Shown here piece by piece: positions 35,032 through 43,066 of a DNA stretch of 64,000 nucleotides. Each line of letters opens with the position of its first letter. The stretch's first letter is position 1. The notes below the pieces were generated by a model. The model saw only the letters and a list, made by a program, of their open reading frames with translations, was not told where the DNA came from and searched no databases. The DNA comes from Candidatus Zixiibacteriota bacterium (lineage in GTDB: Bacteria; Zixibacteria; MSB-5A5; WJJR01): positions 1 to 64,000 of the forward strand of contig JBFMGX010000028.1 in the NCBI GenBank assembly GCA_040752595.1, given 5' to 3'. A program made the translations under genes and the position numbers.

Positions 35032-35571
35032 TTGACGCCGGAGGTGCTGTCGTTGGCAGCGCGGGACATTCTTCTGCTCGGCAACCCGAAGCTGTATTTG
35101 CCGTCCGAACCCGTCACCCGGGAGGAAGCCGATTCCCTTCGGCCTGTCGTGCAGGACTTGCACGACACACTGATGGACTTCCGACAGCGATGGGGTGCGG
35201 GACGCGCGATAGCCGCTCCCCAGATCGGCGTCAGGAAGAGACTGGTCTATATGTGCATCGATTCCCCGGTCGTGTTCGTCAACCCGCGCCTCGAGAATCT
35301 CAGCGAGGAGCGGTTCGAACTCTGGGATGACTGCATGTCGTTTCCTGATCTGTTAGTCAAGGTTGAACGGCACCGGCGTTGTCGGATCATCTTCCGTGAC
35401 CTGGAATGGAAAGAGCACTCGCTCACGGTCACCGATGCCTTGTCCGAACTGCTCCAACATGAATGCGACCACTTGGATGGTATTCTTGCCATTGACCGTG
35501 CCATTGACCGGCGATCTCTCGCCTACCGAAGCCAGCGGGCGTTCTTGGCAGATGGTGGGCCAACGAGATGA
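35032..35571 (+). CDS. def: Peptide deformylase-family protein (divergent)
   Basis: 179 residues from TTG 35032 (GAGGAGA nine to ten bases upstream). Deformylases remove the formyl group of nascent proteins with a bound metal. The three motifs are present in diverged form: GRAIAAPQIG (usual GxGLAAxQ), WDDCMSFP (usual EGCLS; the metal Cys is kept) and LQHECDHLDG (HExxH intact, with two His ligands and the catalytic Glu). The WDDC version belongs to a subgroup seen beside, not instead of, the housekeeping enzyme, so its substrate may differ. It stands alone among pseudogenes. Confidence 0.86.
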   Translation: MTPEVLSLAARDILLLGNPKLYLPSEPVTREEADSLRPVVQDLHDTLMDFRQRWGAGRAIAAPQIGVRKRLVYMCIDSPVVFVNPRLENLSEERFELWDDCMSFPDLLVKVERHRRCRIIFRDLEWKEHSLTVTDALSELLQHECDHLDGILAIDRAIDRRSLAYRSQRAFLADGGPTR

Positions 35572-35599
35572 TGCCCCAGCCACACTCTCCGTGAGGGCC

Positions 35600-35745
35600 G
35601 CCTGATCACACGGCCTTTGCCACACTCCGCCCAAGCGCCTGATCCGCGCGCTGCGACATGGTCCCGTCGGCATCCCCTGTCGAGAACAAGGGCGGCGATC
35701 AGTCACCACGAATGGCGAAGGGAGTGGATCGAGATTCGACGCCCG
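35600..35745 (-). pseudogene. Tyrosine recombinase remnant I/J
   Basis: Two pieces of one decayed copy. 35705-35745 (minus) matches the DNA coding for IHSLRHSW in the 10824 pseudogene, including a single TCGTGGTGA. After about 45 unrelated bases, 35600-35660 reads RADQALGRSVAKA, the tail (ARVSNQALRRAVGR). The piece between (FATRLY...TEIY) is missing. Confidence 0.6.
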
Positions 35746-35803
35746 ATGCGAGGTGCGCAGGGCTGCGACCCACGAGACTTGGTCCCTTTGCTGTCGTGTC
35801 ACC

Positions 35804-36442
35804 TCACGGCGCGCAGGGATCGCAGTACTCGGTTGCCTTGCTCGCTCCTCGGAAGGCGACGTTCACCATTTTGACCACGTCCTGCACCGTGGACACGCCG
35901 TCGCAATTCACGTCGGTCTGCTCACGCGGACAGAGTGGATCAAAGATCGGCGCCGCGCCACGGAAGGCGACATCGACCGTCTTCACGACGTCTTGCACAT
36001 TCGGCACGCCATCGCACTGCGGATCACCGTGGCAGGGACACTGGCACGGTGGCGGCGCGCAGTTGATCAGCACGGAGATGTTGTCGCCGTTGTTGTTGGC
36101 CACGGCCAAGTCCCATGCGCCATCCCCGTCGAAATCGGCGGCGATCACCGAAGTGGGTTCATCCCCGGCCGGGAAGTTCACCGCCGTCGTCACGAACGTC
36201 CCATCCCCGTTGTTTTTCAACACCGAGACGTTGTTGCTGTTGCCATTGGCCACCGCCAGGTCGGCATCGCCATCGCCGTCCAGATCGACGGCAAAGACCG
36301 AGTAGGGGGCATCCCCGGCCGCGTAATTCACCGCCGTCTCAAGACAGAAATCCTGTGCCTGGGCGGGCGCCGACGAGATCGCACATGCGACGACAGTCAC
36401 AATGACCGCTGCTGCCAACGGTACTGCCTTGGACTTACGCAT
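35804..36442 (-). CDS. Short secreted FG-GAP protein with dockerin-like module
   Basis: 212 residues; ATG 36442 has GGAGG five bases upstream (a GTG at 36448 overlaps that site). Signal peptide ends near APAQAQ. Only two FG-GAP repeats (SVFAVDLDGDGDADLAVAN, SVIAADFDGDGAWDLAVAN) remain compared with seven or eight in paralogues, too few for a full propeller, so this may be a contracted copy or an oligomerising one. The dockerin-like tail is complete (DPQCDGVPNVQD, DVNCDGVSTVQD, CDPCAP). Confidence 0.83.
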   Translation of the reverse strand: MRKSKAVPLAAAVIVTVVACAISSAPAQAQDFCLETAVNYAAGDAPYSVFAVDLDGDGDADLAVANGNSNNVSVLKNNGDGTFVTTAVNFPAGDEPTSVIAADFDGDGAWDLAVANNNGDNISVLINCAPPPCQCPCHGDPQCDGVPNVQDVVKTVDVAFRGAAPIFDPLCPREQTDVNCDGVSTVQDVVKMVNVAFRGASKATEYCDPCAP

Positions 36443-36563
36443 GATCACCTCCAGTTGTGGCGTTCGTGAGAAGTAATGTCAGTTCGTGACAGGCGGCACC
36501 AACAGTGATAAGATAGCCCAAGGCGTTCTGCGTCAAGCATAAGTCGTGGGCCGAACAGACCAG

Positions 36564-36613
36564 AATGCCTGTCCTCCTGAAGCCCACGAGGAAATGACAG
36601 AAGGACAGGCATT
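36564..36613 (-). terminator. Long-stem hairpin after the orphan dockerin
   Basis: AATGCCTGTCCT (36564-36575) pairs perfectly with AGGACAGGCATT (36602-36613); the loop is 26 bases. It follows the stop codon at 36633 on the minus strand and carries no T-run, so it may be a degraded terminator or an RNA-stabilising hairpin. Confidence 0.45.
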
Positions 36614-36632
36614 CCCGCATATGCGCGCCGGC

Positions 36633-37034
36633 CTACGGCGCGCAGGGGTCGCAGAATTCCGTCGCCTTGTTGGCACCACGGAATGCCACGTTCACGGCCT
36701 TGACAACGTCCTGGACCGTCGTGACGCCATCGCAGTTGACGTCTATCTGCTCACGCGGACAATTCGGATCAAACACGGGTGCGCTGCTGCGGAAGGCCAC
36801 GTTCACCGTCTCCACCACGTCCTGGACATTCGCCACACTGTCGCACTTCGGATCGCCGTGGCGTGGGCACACACCCTGACAGGCATTACCGAGGTGCTGA
36901 TAAATCGTCGGACGATCCGGTGAGGCACGGCACGGCTCCGCCCGTCGGTGCAGAACCGGCAGCGGGATCGATGAATTCGCGATCGACGTGACTACCCGGT
37001 CGGCCCGGCTGACGTGCCGACAGGAATCTCGCAA
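36633..37034 (-). pseudogene. Orphan dockerin-like module, gene body lost
   Basis: The last 80 codons are a full dockerin-like module (CPRHGDPKCDSVANVQD, then DVNCDGVTTVQD, CDPCAP). The 54 codons in front have no signal peptide, no ribosome site and no recognisable domain. The 3' end of a dockerin gene therefore survives next to the MarR regulator after loss of its 5' part. Confidence 0.65.
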
Positions 37035-37078
37035 CCTGACGTCCGGCCACGAATTGCGACGCGGAGCTATAGAACTGG

Positions 37079-37110
37079 TTTGAGCTCAAATTATGTCGTT
37101 TGAGATCAAA
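37079..37110. promoter_or_regulatory. Twin palindromic operator upstream of the MarR gene
   Basis: Two 12-base palindromes, TTTGAGCTCAAA (37079-37090) and TTTGAGATCAAA (37099-37110), lie 20 bases centre to centre, about two helical turns. The TTTGA-N2-TCAAA type is a common MarR-family operator. They stand 115 bases before the marR-like start, so autoregulation of the whole downstream operon is likely; this is inference from motif and position. Confidence 0.7.
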
Positions 37111-37224
37111 CTATCGCCCGATGTCTGCGTATAAGGGATAATGGCGCCGCGACACGGCAGCAGAAGTTCACATGTCCGGTCTTGATTGATTGCACCGGAC
37201 GTGTTTCGAAACGAGCACAGCCCC

Positions 37225-37731
37225 ATGATCCCAAAACGACGCAATCCCGCATCCACCGTGATTTCTGATGGTCCGCATCTCGACGAAGTGCTGGACTTCA
37301 TGCGCACGCTATGGGCCGTGGATCACGGGCTCCGTTCGCTCTCCAAGGACATGAGGAACTGCCTGGGAGTGACGGGACCGCAGCGACTGGTGCTTCGCAT
37401 GCTCGAACGCTTCCCCGCTTCGAAGCCGGGCGATCTGTCGGTCCTGCTGCATCTTGACCCAAGCACGTTGACGGGCATCCTGAAGCGCTTGGAGCACCGC
37501 CGCCTTCTGTCGCGGATTCCAGATCCGACCGACGGCCGCAGCGCACAGTTGAGGCTGACTGCCCGGGGGGGCGCGTTCTCCCCACCCCGTCGTGGAACCG
37601 TAGAGGATAGCGTGCGTCGCACGTTGGCAAAGCTCCCGCCGTGGAAGATTGAGGCGGCAAAGCAGGTACTGCAATCCCTGGCAGATGATCTCCAGAACAC
37701 CGTCGCTCAGAGGAAGGGGAAACGAGTTTGA
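37225..37731 (+). CDS. MarR-family transcription regulator
   Basis: 168 residues from ATG 37225; an in-frame TTG at 37186 is possible and no strong ribosome site favours either. The winged-helix core reads VTGPQRLVLRMLERFP, DLSVLLHLDPSTLTGILKRLEHRRLLSR and DPTDGRSAQLRLTARG, the recognition helix and wing of MarR proteins. Its stop overlaps the start of the mscS-like gene, so it heads an operon of turgor and trehalose genes. The ligand is unknown. The twin palindrome 37079-37110 is its probable site. Confidence 0.88.
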   Translation: MIPKRRNPASTVISDGPHLDEVLDFMRTLWAVDHGLRSLSKDMRNCLGVTGPQRLVLRMLERFPASKPGDLSVLLHLDPSTLTGILKRLEHRRLLSRIPDPTDGRSAQLRLTARGGAFSPPRRGTVEDSVRRTLAKLPPWKIEAAKQVLQSLADDLQNTVAQRKGKRV

Positions 37732-38852
37732 CGTTCGTTTTCGAACCGTGGCGTATGGGCCTTGCTGCGGCGATCGTGGTCGCCTCGTGGCCAGCCGGCA
37801 TTCTCCTCCGCAGACTCCTGAGGAACAGGATCGGCAGATGGGCGTCACGGACAGAATCGAAGGCCGATGATCTTCTTATCGATTCTCTTCGCCGCCCGAT
37901 CGTCGGATGGTCGATCCTGCTCGGCATATTCGCCGCTATCAAAGTCGCGGGCGTGCCGGCGGAGTGGGCTCATCTGAGTGACAAGGCCATTCTCATCATC
38001 TTCGTGGTGTCGGCGACATTCTGGCTCGCCAACTTCGCCTCCGGTTTGCTCGCGCTTGCGTCCACAGGAAGGGACGGCGATGCACTGCCGGTTGCCGGCG
38101 TGGTGCAGAATGTCATCCGGTTCGCGATTCTGGTCACAGGTACAATCGTACTTCTGGGTACTATGGGGATCTCCATCACTCCGATTGTGACCACCTTGGG
38201 TGTTGGCGGGCTTGCTGTGGCCCTCGGGCTTCAGGAAACGCTGGCCAATGTCTTCGCAGGCATTCACATCACGATGGCCAAGAACATCCGGGTGGGGGAT
38301 TTTGTCCGACTGGAATCGGGAGAAGAGGGGACAATCGAAGATATCGGCTGGCGGACCACTCGGGTGCGGATGCTGCCCAACAACGTCGTTCTTGTTCCCA
38401 ACAGCCGACTGGGGCAAAGCGTGGTCACCAACTATGAATTGCCCTCCAAGGATCTGGCCGTGCTGGTGCCCGTTGGAGTGCACTACGGCAGTGACCTTGG
38501 CCACGTGGAGGACGTGACTTGCGACGTGGCGCGTGAAGTCATGCAGCAGGTCCCGGGGGGAGTGCCCGAATTCGAGCCGTTCATACGGTACAACGCGTTC
38601 GGCGAATCCAGCGTGGACTTCACCGTCATTCTGCGGGGACGGGATTTCGTGTCCCGATACTTGATCATGCACGAGTTCATCAAGCGTCTCCATCATCGGT
38701 ATAACCGGGAGGGAATTGTCATTCCCTTCCCGATCCGTGCTCTCAACTTTGACCAGGAAAAGAGCGGATCGGTTCAAATGGGCTTCGAACCGGCCCATGA
38801 GGTCCGCATGGGGCGCACGAACGACGAGACTAAGAGCGCGGAGGAACGGTGA
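37728..38852 (+). CDS. MscS-family mechanosensitive channel
   Basis: 374 residues; TTG 37728 overlaps the marR stop, with GGAAGGGG nine bases upstream. Several membrane helices lie in residues 8-165. The pore helix and beta-domain signature is GVGGLAVALGLQETLANVFAGI, then RVGDFVRLESGEEGTIEDIGWRTTRV and VLVPNSRL. These channels open on sudden swelling and release solutes such as potassium and trehalose. Being translationally coupled with the trehalose genes on both sides supports a role in osmotic adjustment. Its stop overlaps the otsA start (GTGA). Confidence 0.93.
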   Translation: MTFVFEPWRMGLAAAIVVASWPAGILLRRLLRNRIGRWASRTESKADDLLIDSLRRPIVGWSILLGIFAAIKVAGVPAEWAHLSDKAILIIFVVSATFWLANFASGLLALASTGRDGDALPVAGVVQNVIRFAILVTGTIVLLGTMGISITPIVTTLGVGGLAVALGLQETLANVFAGIHITMAKNIRVGDFVRLESGEEGTIEDIGWRTTRVRMLPNNVVLVPNSRLGQSVVTNYELPSKDLAVLVPVGVHYGSDLGHVEDVTCDVAREVMQQVPGGVPEFEPFIRYNAFGESSVDFTVILRGRDFVSRYLIMHEFIKRLHHRYNREGIVIPFPIRALNFDQEKSGSVQMGFEPAHEVRMGRTNDETKSAEER

Positions 38853-40333
38853 GGGAATCCCGGCTGGCTCGTTTTGTCTCGGAGGTCGCCGGTGATTGCC
38901 GGATCGTCGTCGTTTCCAACCGTGAGCCCGTCATTCATGATTACTCGGACAGCGGGATACGGACTCTTCGCCCCGCCAGCGGCATGGTGACCGCTCTCGA
39001 GCCGATCATCCGCGCGGTGCGGGGGAAATGGGTGGCTCATGGGTCCGGCACTGCCGACCGGCAGGTTGTGGATGCCCATGACCGCGTCGGCATTCCGAGG
39101 TCCAATCCGCAGTACACGCTGAGACGCGTCTGGCTGTCTCAGGAGGAGGAAGTCGGATACTACTATGGAATCGCCAACAGTGCCATTTGGCCGATGTGCC
39201 ACATCACGTTCACCCGTCCGCAGTTCGCCCGACTCGACTGGGACACCTACGGCGCCGTGAATCAGAAGTTCTGCGACGCGGTGCTCGAGGAAGTCGGCGA
39301 CGAGAAGGCCATCGTTCTCATCCAGGATTTCCACCTGGCGCTCCTGCCTCGCCTGCTGCGGATGCAGCGACCGGATCTGACGATCATGCTGTTCTGGCAC
39401 ATTCCCTGGCCCAATCGGGAGGCCTTTCGGGTGTTCCCCTGGGGCGAGGAGCTGCTGGACGGGCTGCTCGGCAGTGATCTTCTGGGCTTCCACATCCAGT
39501 ATCACTGCAACAATTTCCTCGACACCGTCGATCGCGGCATCGAGGCGAAAGTGGACTATGAGAACTTCAGTGTGGTCCGCGGCGGCCGATCGACGGTTGT
39601 GAGGCCCTTTCCGATCAGCGTCGACCTGGATCAGATTCACGAGGATGCGCAGTCGGCGGCGACGCTGCGCCGTCTCAGTGAGTTGCAGTCGAATCACGAT
39701 CTGGAGACAGGGCGCGTCGCTTACTTCGTCGGCATGGACCGCATCGACTACACCAAGGGGATCCTCGAACGCTTGCAGGCGTTCGAGCTCCTGCTGCGGC
39801 GCTCTCCCAAGCTGCGCGGAACAACGAGCTTCCTGCAGTTTGCCGCGCCCAGTCGCACGCAAGTCGGCGCCTATCAGAAGCTCAACGAACAGGTCGTCGC
39901 GCTGGTTGAGGAAATCAACAATCGACATCAGCGCGATGATTGGCTGCCCGTCCACCTCCTGCGCGCGCACCACGACTACGACACCGTCCTCGCCGCCTAC
40001 CACATGGCGGATGTGCTGGCGGTCACTTCGCTCCACGACGGGATGAACCTGGTGGCCAAGGAGTTCGTGTCGTCCCGCTGGGACAACCGGGGCGTGTTGA
40101 TGCTGTCTCGCTTCACCGGCGCGGCGCGGGAACTCGACAGCGCCCTGTTGATCAACCCCTACGACATCGATGAACTCGCAGACTCCATGCAGCAGGCGCT
40201 GCAAATGAACAGAGAAGAGGCCGTGACGAGAATGGAAAAAATGCGGGAAGCCGTCAGAGATCATGACATCTACGCGTGGGGCGAGCGCATCTTCTATGAA
40301 CTGAAACGGATTCAGAGAGGATGGTCGCCGTGA
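38849..40333 (+). CDS. otsA: Trehalose-6-phosphate synthase
   Basis: 494 residues, normal for a GT20 enzyme without a fused phosphatase. It makes trehalose 6-phosphate from a nucleotide-glucose and glucose 6-phosphate. Motifs: VVVSNREPV at the N-terminus, HDYxxxLLPRLLR-type region (QDFHLALLPRLLRMQ), FFWHIPWP-like MLFWHIPWPNREAF, GFHIQYHCNNFL, YFVGMDRIDYTKGI and TSLHDGMNLVAKEF (nucleotide-sugar site). Start GTG 38849 overlaps mscS; the end overlaps otsB by 13 bases. Confidence 0.95.
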   Translation: MRESRLARFVSEVAGDCRIVVVSNREPVIHDYSDSGIRTLRPASGMVTALEPIIRAVRGKWVAHGSGTADRQVVDAHDRVGIPRSNPQYTLRRVWLSQEEEVGYYYGIANSAIWPMCHITFTRPQFARLDWDTYGAVNQKFCDAVLEEVGDEKAIVLIQDFHLALLPRLLRMQRPDLTIMLFWHIPWPNREAFRVFPWGEELLDGLLGSDLLGFHIQYHCNNFLDTVDRGIEAKVDYENFSVVRGGRSTVVRPFPISVDLDQIHEDAQSAATLRRLSELQSNHDLETGRVAYFVGMDRIDYTKGILERLQAFELLLRRSPKLRGTTSFLQFAAPSRTQVGAYQKLNEQVVALVEEINNRHQRDDWLPVHLLRAHHDYDTVLAAYHMADVLAVTSLHDGMNLVAKEFVSSRWDNRGVLMLSRFTGAARELDSALLINPYDIDELADSMQQALQMNREEAVTRMEKMREAVRDHDIYAWGERIFYELKRIQRGWSP

Positions 40334-41085
40334 CACGCTCTCCGGTTGCGATCTGGGTCTTCGACTTCGACGGCACGTTATCGGAGATCGTGGCGGACCG
40401 CGAGGCCGCGGTCCTTCATCCCGACTGCCGTGAGCTGCTCGTGGAACTGACTGCCGATGACACCAACACGGTCGCGATCATATCGAGCCGCTCACTGGAG
40501 GACTTGAGGCGGCGTGTGCCGTTGCCGAGAATTATCTTGGGAGGGTCCAGCGGGCTCGAATGGCGGATGCCCGACGGGACAGTTCTGTCGCCGCCGGCGG
40601 CGATGGGAGAGAGACTGGAGCAGTCCCGTAATCGCCTGGCTCGCGCCTTGAAGCCATTGCAGCGCGTCCCCGGATTGGAGATCGAAGACAAGAAGTGGTC
40701 GCTGGCGATTCACTTCCGGCACGTGGACCCGTCCGCACACGAGGAGATCTTCGCCATACTGGAGAGGGTTGCTACGACACCAGGAATCAAGATGCACCGC
40801 GGTCCGCGGGTCGTCGAAGTACAGGCCCTGCTCGGAATGGACAAGAGCACGGGGCTGCAACGGCTGATCCGAGCCACGCGCGGGACCTCGGCCGGCGCCA
40901 GGATTGTCTACGCCGGTGATGATGAGAATGACGCCACCGCCATTCGGTGGACCCTGTCGCAGGGGGGGATGGGCTTCATCGTCGGGGATTCGATCCAAGT
41001 CAGCGGCGCCACGCGCGTGCCCGATCCGCCCTCGTTGGCCGCGGCGATTCGATCGGTGCTGCTGGAGAAGGCGAGTGTGAGATGA
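40321..41085 (+). CDS. otsB: Trehalose-6-phosphate phosphatase
   Basis: 254 residues, HAD superfamily. DFDGTLSEI (nucleophile Asp15, acid Asp17) is motif I; IISSRSLEDL motif II; LGGSSGLEWR the substrate cap start; and YAGDDENDATAI motif IV. It converts OtsA product to trehalose. ATG 40321 lies inside otsA; a GTG at 40330 with GAGAGG nine bases upstream and a GTGA overlap is an equally good start. Its stop overlaps the next gene (ATGA). Confidence 0.94.
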   Translation: MVAVTRSPVAIWVFDFDGTLSEIVADREAAVLHPDCRELLVELTADDTNTVAIISSRSLEDLRRRVPLPRIILGGSSGLEWRMPDGTVLSPPAAMGERLEQSRNRLARALKPLQRVPGLEIEDKKWSLAIHFRHVDPSAHEEIFAILERVATTPGIKMHRGPRVVEVQALLGMDKSTGLQRLIRATRGTSAGARIVYAGDDENDATAIRWTLSQGGMGFIVGDSIQVSGATRVPDPPSLAAAIRSVLLEKASVR

Positions 41086-41762
41086 GGGAGCGTGCCAACA
41101 GCGCAACTGCACCGCCCTTTGCCGTCATGGACTGCACTCTGCTTCTGCGCATGAGCGGTCTTCCGCCGGCCTACAACATGAGGGATCTGAGTGATCGAAT
41201 CGCATCCTGCAGCGACGACACCCTGTACCACCACTTCTGCGAGACGCTGCTGCGACCGACGTTTGATGATCCGGACTATCGGAACGATTTCGCCGTCTGG
41301 GCCAAACAGGGATTGGGCGATCCGGTGTTGGCCGAACAACTGGGAATCATCGATCCCTACAGTTTTGCTTCGCTGACGGAGCTGCGGGCCCACGTCCACG
41401 AGATCATCGAGGAGCGGCTGGCCGAGGTCTCACCCTGGGCACCGACCGCCCGTCCGGGATATGAATTCCGCTTCACTGAAGCCACCATTGTTGTGTTCGA
41501 TACGGGCGAACGCGTGCGGCGGCCACACGACCTGCCCCGGAGCATCGCCCGCATGAGCGACGGGAGCATCTACTTTCACTTCCTGGAAGCCCGTCGCCGA
41601 CCGCCGCGCCAGATGGACGATTTTTCCGCGTGGCTGCGGGAATACCCGGGGGACTGGGCGCGCCATTTGCAGGCGATTCAAGGCATCGACGTTCACTTCC
41701 ACAGTCTGCCCACGATGCGGCGGGCGCTGGCCGATTCACTGCTGGGATTGCCGGACACATGA
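41082..41762 (+). CDS. DUF5752-family protein
   Basis: 226 residues from ATG 41082, which overlaps the otsB stop; the next gene overlaps its stop. The family features are recognisable: LRMSGLPPAYNMRDLSDRI, DDTLYHHFCETLLRP, DFAVWAKQGLGDPVLAEQLG, then a second similar half with SDGSIYFHFLEAR and DFSAWLREY. The two halves look like an internal duplication. Function is unknown, but placement between a trehalose phosphatase and a trehalose synthase, all coupled, suggests a regulatory or accessory role in trehalose metabolism. Confidence 0.8.
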   Translation: MRERANSATAPPFAVMDCTLLLRMSGLPPAYNMRDLSDRIASCSDDTLYHHFCETLLRPTFDDPDYRNDFAVWAKQGLGDPVLAEQLGIIDPYSFASLTELRAHVHEIIEERLAEVSPWAPTARPGYEFRFTEATIVVFDTGERVRRPHDLPRSIARMSDGSIYFHFLEARRRPPRQMDDFSAWLREYPGDWARHLQAIQGIDVHFHSLPTMRRALADSLLGLPDT

Positions 41763-43000
41763 TGGACAGAACGCTTCAAGACTACACGGAGATCGCCGGC
41801 GGCGCCACGATTCGCCAGCTATCGCAGTTGGGAGAGCGTCTCTCCGGGGCGCGCGTCGTCCATGTCAACTCCACACAGACCGGAGGCGGGGTGGCCGAGA
41901 TTCTCGGCTGGATGGTCCCGTTCATGCGCGAACTCGGCCTCGATGCGCGCTGGGAGGTCGTGACCGGGCCCCAGCGTTACTTTGAGATTACCAAGATGAT
42001 CCATAACAGCTTTCAGGGCCAACCCGGAGTGATCAGCAAGAAAGACTGGAAACTGTACCTGGAAGTGAACGAGGAAAACGCCGCCCGGCTGCGGGACGTG
42101 CTCCGCGATGCGGACTTCGTGATCATCCATGATCCCCAGCCCGCCGCTCTGCTCCACTTCACGCGCGACCGCATCGGGAAGTGGATCTGGCGGGCGCACA
42201 TCGATCTCAGCAACCCCAACCATGAGAACTGGAAGTTCTTCCGTTCCGTCGTCGCCGGGTACGATGCCAGCATCTGCTCCATCGTGGACTTCGCCCGGTC
42301 TCTGCCGCATCGGCAAGTGATCGTGGCTCCCAGCATCGATCCGCTGAGCGAGAAGAACCACGAGCTGGCCCAGTCCGAAGTCGCTGCCATGAGAACGGCA
42401 CACGGGCTCGACCCCGACCGCCCGCTGCTTGTGCAGATTTCCCGGTTCGACCGATTCAAGGATCCACTCGGTGTCATCAGGGCCTATCAACTCGTGAAGC
42501 ATACGTACCCGGTGCAGTTGGTCCTTGCCGGTGGCGGCGCGGACGATGACCCGGAGGGCGATGTCGTCCTGGAAGAAGTGATGGAAGAGGCCAAGAACGA
42601 TGCCGACATCCATGTGTTGAAACTCCCCAGCGGTGCCGATCGTCAGGTCAATGCAATACAGCGCGCCGCCGACATCATCCTCCAGAAGTCCACGCGCGAA
42701 GGGTTCGGCCTCACGGTCACCGAGGCCCTTTGGAAGGGCAAACCAGTGATCGGCGGCGACACCGGCGGCATCCGCCTGCAGGTCATCAACTACCACACCG
42801 GCTTCCTCGTGTCCACGCCGGAAGGCGCGGCCCATCGGATCCGCTACCTATTGCATCATCGGGACATGATGTCCCAGATGGGGCGTACCGGACGCGAGTT
42901 CGTGGGCAGCAACTTCCTTCTGACGCGTCACCTGCGCGAGTATCTCACGCTGCTGTTGGCCCTCAAGCGAGGTGATGGGCAGCGCATTCTCTACGTCTGA
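41759..43000 (+). CDS. treT: Trehalose glycosyltransferring synthase (TreT-type GT4)
   Basis: 413 residues; ATG 41759 overlaps the preceding stop. TreT joins a nucleotide-glucose and glucose to give trehalose in one reversible step. VHVNSTQTGGGVAEIL is the family's N-terminal signature (seen in the archaeal/Thermotogales enzymes); FVIIHDPQPAALL, WRAHIDLSNPN, ISRFDRFKDPLGVI and KSTREGFGLTVTEALWKGKPVIGGD (donor site, E-x7-E) follow. With OtsAB, this gives the cell two trehalose routes in one operon. Glycosyltransferase class is certain; the trehalose specificity is supported by context. Confidence 0.88.
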   Translation: MMDRTLQDYTEIAGGATIRQLSQLGERLSGARVVHVNSTQTGGGVAEILGWMVPFMRELGLDARWEVVTGPQRYFEITKMIHNSFQGQPGVISKKDWKLYLEVNEENAARLRDVLRDADFVIIHDPQPAALLHFTRDRIGKWIWRAHIDLSNPNHENWKFFRSVVAGYDASICSIVDFARSLPHRQVIVAPSIDPLSEKNHELAQSEVAAMRTAHGLDPDRPLLVQISRFDRFKDPLGVIRAYQLVKHTYPVQLVLAGGGADDDPEGDVVLEEVMEEAKNDADIHVLKLPSGADRQVNAIQRAADIILQKSTREGFGLTVTEALWKGKPVIGGDTGGIRLQVINYHTGFLVSTPEGAAHRIRYLLHHRDMMSQMGRTGREFVGSNFLLTRHLREYLTLLLALKRGDGQRILYV

Positions 43001-43066
43001 CGGCTGCGACGGGCGGAGCACGTAATCGTGATCCCAAGGCGCGCTCGACGACGCTGATGACGCCGA

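Noticed and set aside
38774-40336. A 520-codon open frame opposite otsA
   Set aside because: otsA has all catalytic motifs; the antisense product resembles nothing and has no start signal.
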